A stretch of 64,000 nucleotides of DNA from Branchiostoma floridae (Eukaryota > Chordata > Leptocardii > Amphioxiformes > Branchiostomatidae), in assembly GCF_000003815.2 (NCBI RefSeq), contig NC_049992.1:5891094-5955093 (forward strand). The letters are read 5' to 3'. The position numbers and the translations under genes were made by a program. Each line of letters begins with the position of its first letter. The stretch's first letter is position 1. Under the pieces are notes generated by a model. That model saw only the letters and a list, made by a program, of their open reading frames with translations. It was not told where the DNA came from and made no database searches. Of this stretch, positions 1 through 9,700 are shown piece after piece.

Positions 1-270
1 CACCCATATATGTCCAAAGCCATGGTAATTGAGAATGTCTTTAACATGATTAATCCAGTCATGATCACCAGTAAATACAGTATTGTATGCATCGCGAAGC
101 AGGGAGTCCTCAGGTAAGTTTACCAAACGGTGCCAGTATTTAATGAGCTGAATTTTAGCAGATATCATAATAGGAAAAGTTCCCAATTCTCCTCGCACGC
201 CGTCATTAGATGATTTGAAGTGGATTCCAAGTAGAAATTTTTGAAAGCGTATATCAATTATGTCAAATCC
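1..270 (-). mobile_element. Non-LTR retrotransposon (LINE) C-terminal fragment
   Basis: The minus strand reads open through about 80 codons resembling the tail of LINE polyproteins: a short stretch FQKFLLGIHFKSSNDGVRGE, then IKYWHRLVNLPEDSLLRDAY. This 'K-F-LLG-H…GELG…KYWHRL' pattern is typical of the segment after the reverse transcriptase in invertebrate LINEs. The fragment is cut by the window edge, so its 3' end is unseen, and it carries no reverse transcriptase motif itself. It lies downstream of the lectin-gene exon at 649-797. I infer a decayed insertion, not a host gene. Confidence 0.7.
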
Positions 271-401
271 GGTATGACTGTTGGGAGGCGTGTGTTATCA
301 ATAGAAAAGTCATCCTTTTCTAGATTAAGTCCAGACGCATATTTCAGAAACACGTATGAGAACATCTTTATGCAATGCAAAGAATCTACTCTGCTTTATA
401 T

Positions 402-621
402 CCCCTTTCCACTAGGACGGCGCTTTCGCCGAGCTCTCTCTGTTACGCTCAACGAATTCTATAGAAAAAACGCATCTTTTCACACTTTGTGTGTTTTGTT
501 TTCTTCTAAGTCACACTTTTGCGTTTTGTATGATATACCCAGTGTGAAAGCGAATGTCACACAGATTATATTTTGATAGGTCGCAGGGAAAGCGCAGCGT
601 TTGCCGTCTAGTGGAAAGGGG
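402..621. mobile_element. Short inverted-repeat element (MITE-like)
   Basis: The two ends are inverted copies: CCCCTTTCCACTAG at 402 and CTAGTGGAAAGGGG ending at 621, with further imperfect pairing of GC-rich sequence inside (GACGGCGCTTTCGCC against the complement of GGAAAGCGCAGCGTTTGCCGTC). At 220 bp with no coding potential it fits a non-autonomous DNA transposon. I could not identify a target-site duplication. It starts 28 bp beyond the splice donor of the lectin exon 649-797. Confidence 0.6.
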
Positions 622-648
622 TTCTTAGAAAGCAACAAAAGCACACAC

Positions 649-797
649 CTTGGAGTATATGACGGCACAAGAAGGTGACAGAGACATGTATGATTTGCCG
701 TTAGGTTCACCGGAAGCCCAGTTGGTGTAGGAAAGCCGGGATCCATCTGTCCACCTTCCACCGAACTCCAGTCCGATATAGACTGCACTCGTTGGGC
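649..797 (-). CDS. Lectin gene exon 7: calcium-site loop of C-type lectin domain
   Basis: Acceptor TTTGCAAG before 797, donor CCAAG|GTGTG at 649/648; 149 bp, phase 1 to 0. It encodes [20 protein letters not shown] then [12 protein letters not shown] and the following Cys. The EPN triplet is the motif seen in mannose-type sugar-binding C-type lectins (family knowledge); actual specificity is untested and the partner WND loop lies outside the window. Confidence 0.85.
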
Positions 798-3700
798 CTT
801 GCAAAGAAGAAAACATATTATTAGGAGTGGGTACCGGTACAGAAAATTCTGGTCCAGACCTGAACCTGGACCTGATTCGGTATGTGAAAACTTGTGAATG
901 GACGATACTCAAAACAATGTTCCATTTCGCTACAAAACAAGATAATGTTTGGTGTAGTATTCGACTCTCATTGGCGTTTAAAAATCCTACGAGTCTAACT
1001 TCCTCTGTAAGGCTTAGGTCACATTTCAGAAACGAAAAATCTAAATATTTTCCTTGAAATACACACATATCATGGCCATGGATGTTATTTTGACATTTTT
1101 ATGTATTTTGATGTCTTTTATATCATTCTTTTCGCTCCCGAAGGCTGCCCGTCTGGGCCCCGGTTTGGAAATGTGACCTAAGCCTAAGCTTGACTTTAAA
1201 ACTTGGTAGAAACGACTATGAATTATTCTACTTCACTTCGCTCTTATTATTTTCTTTGACCAGTAAGCCCCCAAAGAATGTGAATGCATCATTATATATT
1301 CTGTTTATTTTCCAATGTGTCCAACATCCAATCAACTGAATTACATTTGTTAATGTTGCCATGGCAACTGTTTTTTTAACGAGCATCTTTTGTTAATTTC
1401 GGTTCTAACGTATTTCTCAGGTTTTCTTGCTACATTACTGCTATATTACTACATGAATAAAATCTTATGTAATTAGGTTTATTTTTTATAATCAAATATG
1501 CATAAATTATGAAAAAAATACATAACATGTATCATGTAGTAGTAGTAGTAGTAGACTGGATAATTAAGACGCAATACACGGAACAGTCCTCCTGGCAGCC
1601 TGGGAGGCTGAATTACAAGGACATTACAATCATGTTCCATTCTAAAGTTACTGTACAACAATATTAGCAACCTTTATGAGCGACGTTTTTATTTATTTAT
1701 TGGTTTGGCTGCACCGAACACACAGCCAGGGCTGCCCAACTAGCCTATGGCTATTACAAAGGGCTAGCCCTGCTGACAAACACATAAACAATAAAACGAT
1801 GCATCAATCATAAGAACATAACAATAGTTTCAAGTTAAAATACTATTTCGAAGTAATACGAATTTGTTATGTTCAAAGAATTCTGATATTAACAGGCGTA
1901 GACTTTATATAGATTTTTAAAACTTCAACTAATTTTAAAAAAACAAGATTGTAACATCATACTTACTGTTTGCGATGAGCCCTGTGATGAAGTTGTTCTC
2001 CGATCGGTCATGGATAGAAACGAGATTTGAGTGCTCACTTTGACAGTGCGACTTCGCTTCCCACTGCTTGGCTTTGTCTGTAACGAACTTGTAGCAGTGG
2101 TTCTTGTATTCCCACCAGCCACTTCGGCATCGCCTTGCTGTGACAAACGGTATCACAATAAAGCTAAGGGCAAAACCCGCCGTACGTGCAAATACGTGCT
2201 GTCTAAGTGGGCAATCTTTTGGGATCCGTACTGAGGGGTGGGTACCGCTTCCGTACGAACTCGTAGGCAATCCGACGGATTTGGGAGCACGCTGACACGC
2301 CGTAGAACTTAACGTCCAGACAAAACTTTGTGTGCCATCGGGCGGGGAATTCGCCCCCCGTAAGTGCCAGTATGGGCGACGCGTCTGTCCTGTACAGCCT
2401 GAACGTTTTCAAAAATACGTGGCGGACGTGGTCGCCAGAGTATTAAAGAAAGTTCTTTATACTCTAATAATTTATGAGATAAAACTAGTTCAGCTACAAA
2501 ATGTGTCGAAGAAAAATATGTCAGCAAACAGTTAATCCCGATTGACACTTTAAGTCCACTTGTATGTAGATATCATACTGTATGGAGTTCTCTCTTCAGT
2601 TGCAAAAGAAAAGAAAAGATTGCATTGATATTTGATATTATTTGAAGCTTTAGTATGTGTATATATGTGTTATATAGTAAAAGCAATGAGGAAGTACTGT
2701 CATATTTTTGTAGTCGGAAATGTAGTTATGAAGCTGTACATGTAAATGACACAAACTATGTAAATATTGTTACTTTTCAATAAAGCTTTGAACAAATATA
2801 TACTAATGAACAACTTACTATCATGCTGACAGTTCTGTCCAGTCCATCCAGGTGAGCAGGTACATTTGTAGCCGCCATCTTTGTTCAAACAGCGTCCATG
2901 TTGACAAGGACTTTTTATACACTCATTTATGTCTGTGTGAAAAAGGTATGGGAAGATGATAAGTAAAACAAATACATGTTCAGCAAATGCAAGAATATAT
3001 GAAGATGTCAATAATATCACTAATTATACAGGTGAAAACTCACCTTGCTGACAGTTCTGTCCAGTCCATCCAGGTGAGCAGGTACATTTGTAGCCGCCAT
3101 CTTTGTTCACACAGCGTCCATGTTGACAAGGACTTTTAATACACTCATTTATGTCTGTGTGAAAAGGAAAATCAAGTATGAATGCTGTTCGGCGCTATAA
3201 GTGTCAAACAGACTCTTAAATTTAACACACACACACACACACACATACACATACACATACACACAAACACACACACACACACACACACACTCACACACAC
3301 GTCAAGCACACATACACAATTACAAACACACACACACACAAACATACACACACACACACACACACAAGAACACACACAAACACACACACACGTCAAACAC
3401 ACACACAAACGCACACACATACACACACACACACAACGCACACAAACACACACCATGTGCATACATAATTAGTTAGTATCTATATCTATTATTCAAACAA
3501 CAAGGATTCATCACTAAATGCTTACCAACGACTGACTGTGTCGTTACTGTCAGAGTTGTCGATGACTTCCCCGCGTTAAATCCGGTACTTGCAAACGGAT
3601 CTCGGCTTTCATTGAGTCCCAGTGAAGTCAGAGGGGCAGTGGTCGTGATGTTTTCCCCGGAGAAAGAAGTCCCCCAAAAAGTTTTGTCCAGTAGAGGCAA

Positions 3701-6700
3701 GGGTGAAGTGGAGTGGACAACGGTCGAAACATTTGCTTTGTTGAAGGTCGTCCTCTATAAGCATGGGTTATTAATTTATGAGTAACGTAATTATTCAGGC
3801 TCAAAACATAAAAGAAATTACTGTAACGTCATTTTTCCAAGAACCCTAAGAGCACGGTATTGTAAAAAAGAACATCGGTGAATTCAAAGAGGTCTAATAA
3901 TGTGGCATCAAACAATGATAAAGACTACAGAGTACAAACATTATTGACACGACAAGGACCTGATAACACTATTCTTGTTAATGGAGCAGTTTTTTAGTAT
4001 CTGTAAGAATATTTGGAAAAATTAAAACTCGCAATATGTGAATGGGTCATTGTATGTGACTAGTCAGCTGATTTAACTATTTGAAAATAATCTACTTTCC
4101 TGGCAGATGTGTCTACATGGTATTTTATTTGTTTATAAACTTAAAGGCGCATTGTTGTTAGACGTAGGCCCAGTTATTTTCTTGATAAATGTCTTGAGTA
4201 TTTTCCTTTTGCAAGAAATTATCATAAACGGAGAGAAGCTGAAGAAAATCTTCTCTCCCAGCAGAGGTTAGGCTCCGGCTGTTCTTTTAACGTTTTTTTA
4301 GTCGCTTTTATCGGGCTTTCTATTTTGTCATTTTTCTTGAAGTTACGCCAGTTAGGTTTCGACACAGCAAGATGAAATACAAAATAGAAAGCCCGATAAA
4401 AGCGACTAAAAAAACGTAGCTTAAAAACGGAGCCTAACCTCTGCTTGGAGAGTAAAGAAAACCTTTATTTACGCACAGAAACACAATGCACCAATTGCAA
4501 GGTGAAACGTTAGTCTTTTACTCAGATGCTGTTTCCGTGAAGATTTCCAAATTCAACATGATTTTCGGCGACGCCTCAGAGGTAGAGACAACCTTTATAT
4601 AGTATTACAATCGCTTTGAAGGATTTTCAAAATATAAACCAGATTTAAACCGCACTGTCCATCAAGACGTAGACAGCTTGCATCAGACACAAATAGTGCG
4701 ATAACTGGACAAAAAATACTAGCATAGGGGGAAGGAAGTGTTTAACAAAGCAAAACTGGATCCGGATTACAACCAAAACCCACCCATCACGCCAAAACCC
4801 AACCATCATAGTTATAGGGAATAACCCTCCCCCAAAGCAGACAAAGGAAACATATTGTCAACTAGAGTTCAACGAACACATACCTTTGCCAAATAAACCA
4901 GGTTTGTTATGTAGAATGATGTCTGTAGACATAAATGTGTTACTCATTACATTTTATTTTATATGCCTTGAGTTGGTTCATAACATTTCGCCATTGTTTA
5001 TGCAAATTAGATCCCTATGCAGATTAGATTTACATAATAATATTAAATTGTATCAAGCATCATTTGCATAATAAATGTGTATTGATATTTCCTTCTTTCT
5101 TAGCTAAAAATGTGACAAGTTTGAAAGTCCTATAAGGAATGCAGTGGATTTCCAAACTTTTCTCATTAATTATGCAAATTAGCAGTCGATTTGCATAATT
5201 ATAATTCCATCATGTAAGTCTTCCCTTTGGCTATCTACATACCAAAAACCATGACGATCCGTCAACACGTTTATATTTTCTCATTAATTATGCAAATGAG
5301 GCCGTCATTTGCATAATTAATATGCATTGATATTTCTCTCTTCCTCATCTATATATGTGACAAGTTTGAAAGTCCTATCATGAAATGCAGTGGATTTATA
5401 AACTTTCCTCATTAATTATGCAAATTAGTTGCTGATTTGCATAATTGGTATTCCATTATGTACATTGTTACTTGGGCTATCAACATACCAAAAACCATGA
5501 CGATCCATCAACACGTTCTCGAGTTATTCTCGTCCAAAGTTTGAAAGGAAATCGGCGACTGCAGTTCCAAACAAGCCGCTAGGGGGTCCAAACTTAAAGC
5601 ACTTACTCTCTGCACCAAGGGCTATCTACCACTCAAAAATCATAACCACAGCAGGTCCAGAACACGAGATAAAAAAAATTGAGGTTTTGCTGCAGTACCT
5701 TAGCAAGCCGCTAGGGGGCCCATTATCGAACTTGACCTTCGTTTTCCCGACCCCTACCCACCTATTAAATATTATTGGGATCCATCAAAGGCTTCTTGAG
5801 TTATACTGTTAACACACAGACAGACACACAGACAGACACACAGACTAATTAAATGTATAAGTAAGGGACAATGCATGAAAATCTATTCCTAACATTTACC
5901 TTGAGTGACAAATATTTTACCGTAACAATTATTTACCGAATTTTTTTAGATTTTTAAAAACAAGAACAAGGAAAATCTAACTGGTGTGGCCTACTATAGA
6001 CTACTTTTCCTACCTTGAATCCAGGGTTGGGTTGCCAGGAACGAGTTACAAGGAAAACCGCGGTGACGACGCCTGATATCAGCAGCAGCCCCAGAACAAG
6101 TACAACCCAGATGGAGTTCTTGACCTTGCAGAGCACTCCACTGGGGCTGATGGATTTTAGGCTGTTCCAGATGTCCTTAACGCGGTCTAGATATGATATA
6201 AAGGCAAGCATAGGTAGACCACGCAAAACTTATCTACATCAACTTTGTGAAGATAATGGCTGCTCGGCTGAAGACTGTCCAAGGCTATGGAGGGTTGGGA
6301 AGCATGGAGGGAGAGAGTCATGGCCATCCGTGCAACCAGCACGCCCGGATGATGATGATCTAACTGTCCTTTGAGCACCGGTGCTGCGGCACTGCCACTG
6401 CGGGGTCCGTTCACTGTGGCACTGTTATAATATGTATGTATGATTTTTCTATAATTTCGATAATGGGTAATAGGTAAAAGTATCAATTAGAAGACAACGA
6501 AATAAACAAACGGAAGAAATTTCGTTCTTTGAATTTCTCTGAAATTCGTTGAGTAACCTTTCGAACCCCGCATTGCCACACCGGTGCCTTAAGTGCATTG
6601 AGATACCACATTTATGCTGGATTGTCGAATTTAGTATCTGGCATCGATTAATTTTGTATCAGGACCGGCCTAGAACCGCTCGAGGCATGGCAGAAAAGCG

Positions 6701-9700
6701 AGCGCAAGGACGACGACGTTTGCTTTGGTGCAAATACAGCATATTTCAATCATGCTAAATGGATTTTAAAACAAGNNNNNNNNNNNNNNNNNNNNNNNNN
6801 NNNNNNNNNNNNNNNNNNNNNNNNNNNNNNNNNNNNNNNNNNNNNNNNNNNNNNNNNNNNNNNNNNNNNNNNNNNATGGGAACTCCAGAACTGATGCGAG
6901 CGAGCGAATTAAAAAAAGTTTGGCCCAAAAAAAAAAGTTCACTTCAGCATAAAATCTAAGTGGTCAGGAAGGTTGAACATAGGACTAAAGACACATGATA
7001 TGATATACCAACAGTTAGGTGTAGGGACCAGTATATTGTACAGGTGCAAAACGTTTTTTTCTTCTTCTTGGACCGATCCGGAAAAAAGACCTGAAAAAAA
7101 TCAGTGGAACCGGTTTCGCCAACCGAGCTAAGAAGACAACAAGAGCGAAGTCGAGTAGAGTTTATAGTCATTTGCACCAAGTTTCTACAGTCAAAGGTAC
7201 AGAAACTTGATTACTTAGGGATGAGATTTTAAAACGCCAGTGGGAGTCAGATAATCCACCAAACAGATTCCTTTTGTAGCAAAATTGACCAATTATCATT
7301 GTTTTGAGTATAGCAAATTCTTAAGTTTCCACAGACAATCAGGTTCAGATCCGGATCTGGAAATGATCCTCTGGACCTGAACGGAACCTGTACCTAAATT
7401 TTCTGTACTGGTACCTACCCCTACCAACAATAGATTTTTTTTCAAATCTTATTCTTTGACTTTAGATTTATTTTGGCATTCTATGGCATTAGTTATCTGT
7501 TTTCTGATACTTTTTTTCCAATCTACGGCATATATGTGCTCATTTTACAGCTGCTTTGCACAATTTACTGTGTGGTCAAAAACTTTTTTTTTTTTGGAAA
7601 TGGCCGAAAATTGGTGCGAGCGCGGATGTCATCCATATAATCAAATCAACATGGCCTAATGTATACCAGGAGTGAAAATGAAGCACGTGGTGGGGATATG
7701 CCCTGCACACCTTTATGCCAAGTTTTACGTAATTTGATATACAAGATCATAGGAGCCCAAAATATACATTTGTGGTCAAAATTGACCAAATATCCCCAAA
7801 TACCTCATTTCCTAAATGACGTATGCATAAAATGTTGATGAAGTCTTGTGGGTATGTGTTCAATGCACCTCTATACCAGGTCTGACAGGTCATTAGGTTG
7901 TAACACAGGGGCCCGAAATACAAATTTTTGGTCTAAAAATGACCAAAACCTCTAACAATACCTCCATTTCTATGGAGGTAAATATGGTAATTTTAAATGC
8001 CTCTATCAAAAAGTGAAATTGTCTGCTGTTGGTACGTAATACCAAAGTTTAGGGTCGCATAACGTGTTACATTTGTAGAAAAAATAAGTTTGTGAAATAT
8101 ATGTTTTCTTTCTTGAAGAACAATGATGCCTTCTTTGTAATTGTGTGAATCATTAGCATGGTCTGTTCGTGTTGTAATCAAGAAATAAAAGTGTGATTAC
8201 AATACAGTACTAGTCTAGTATGAACTAGTAGTTTCGGGTCAAGACCTGAAACGGACATTCCCGCATGGGATGATTTTTTTTTTCAAATTCAATTTTGGTA
8301 CAGTCTATTTTTGCATAAGGAGGAGGTTGAAGTAAAACTTTCTTAATTTGCTTATAAGCATATACCGGCCTTTCTAGTTTCATTTTGGCTATGAAATTAT
8401 ATTAAAAATGTAATTACCGTAAGTTATCTTATTCATGATGGTGTCTCTTACATGTAGAGAGAAATACATACAATCAAGGAGGTTAAAAAATTATACTAAT
8501 GACTTTTGCATTTACATAACCCATACATAGTGGTGTTCACCTTTAGCTTACACAATTCACAATTCACATAACTTATTTCACACTGAAGAGATTATTTACG
8601 TAAGACCAAACTAGTTTCACTTGTTGGTTTTCGGATATTTTGAAATCTGTAAGCTATAGATCATTGTAAAAGCGGAGGACTTGCAGAAAGCATGGATAAT
8701 CAACACTGTATGGTTAGCATTCAATTCGGTCTTACAAATTCAATGATCGTTACTATTTCTCAACTTGTACTAGAGAGCACTACCCGCATAAGGTGCACGT
8801 GATATCTTACTGCACTTGTTGCACCAGTGCGGCACTGCGGGGTTCGAAAGATTATGTAACGAACTTCAGATAAAGAACGAATTTATCACGTTTTGTGTAT
8901 TTTGTTGTCGTCTATGCCATACTTTTACATATTAAGCAATATCAAAATTACAGACAATCGGCGAAATTAACACAACAAGGCCACAGTGAACGAACCCCGC
9001 AAGGCAGCACCGGTGCCCCAAGTGCAATGAGATACCGCCTGTAGGTACATTTAGCAAAAATGTATCTGGACATACCTCTGACTTTGTAGCAACAGCCAGA
9101 GGACATACGCTCTTCATCTCCAGAAGTATCCTTTGATGTGTAGCACTCATCAGGGTTTGGATCGGCATTTGAGTATGGATCACCGTCGGAAGGCAACTCT
9201 ACAGTGTGGTCCCCAATGTCAGGTCTAGGAGAAGGAGTCCCGGGGGTATAGACGTTCACATTAACATGCTCTACATCAACGTTTTCGTGCTTTCGTACTC
9301 CCTCTTCAGACCCTTCATTGGGTAACTGCTCTGTGTTGCTTCTCTCAATTTCTGCAAAAGGGTGATGTGATGGTTGGTTGGACGTGTAGAACGAATTGGC
9401 CTTGTAGTGTCCACCGTCAAGACTGTAAAGTGGTAGAACATTGTAACCACCATAGTCCTGGCCAACGTTTTCTTCCACTCCCCCCTCTTCTTCTTCTTCT
9501 TCTCCTTCCTCTTCTTCCTTCCCTGCATTGCTTTCTTNNNNNNNNNNNNNNNNNNNNNNNNNNNNNNNNNNNNNNNNNNNNNNNNNNNNNNNNNNNNNNN
9601 NNNNNNNNNNNNNNNNNNNNNNNNNNNNNNNNNNNNNNNNNNNNNNNNNNNNNNNNNNNNNNNNNNNNNNNNNNNNNNNNNNNNNNNNNNNNTCTTCTTC

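Noticed and set aside
827-1057. 76-residue plus-strand frame and the upstream part of the overlapping minus frame
   Set aside because: Both lie in interspersed repeat A; only 649-797 of the minus frame is a real exon, shown by splice sites and lectin motifs.
3172-3476. Open frames of repeating Thr-His or Val-Cys
   Set aside because: Products of the (AC)n microsatellite; both strands are equally open and no start context or splice logic exists.
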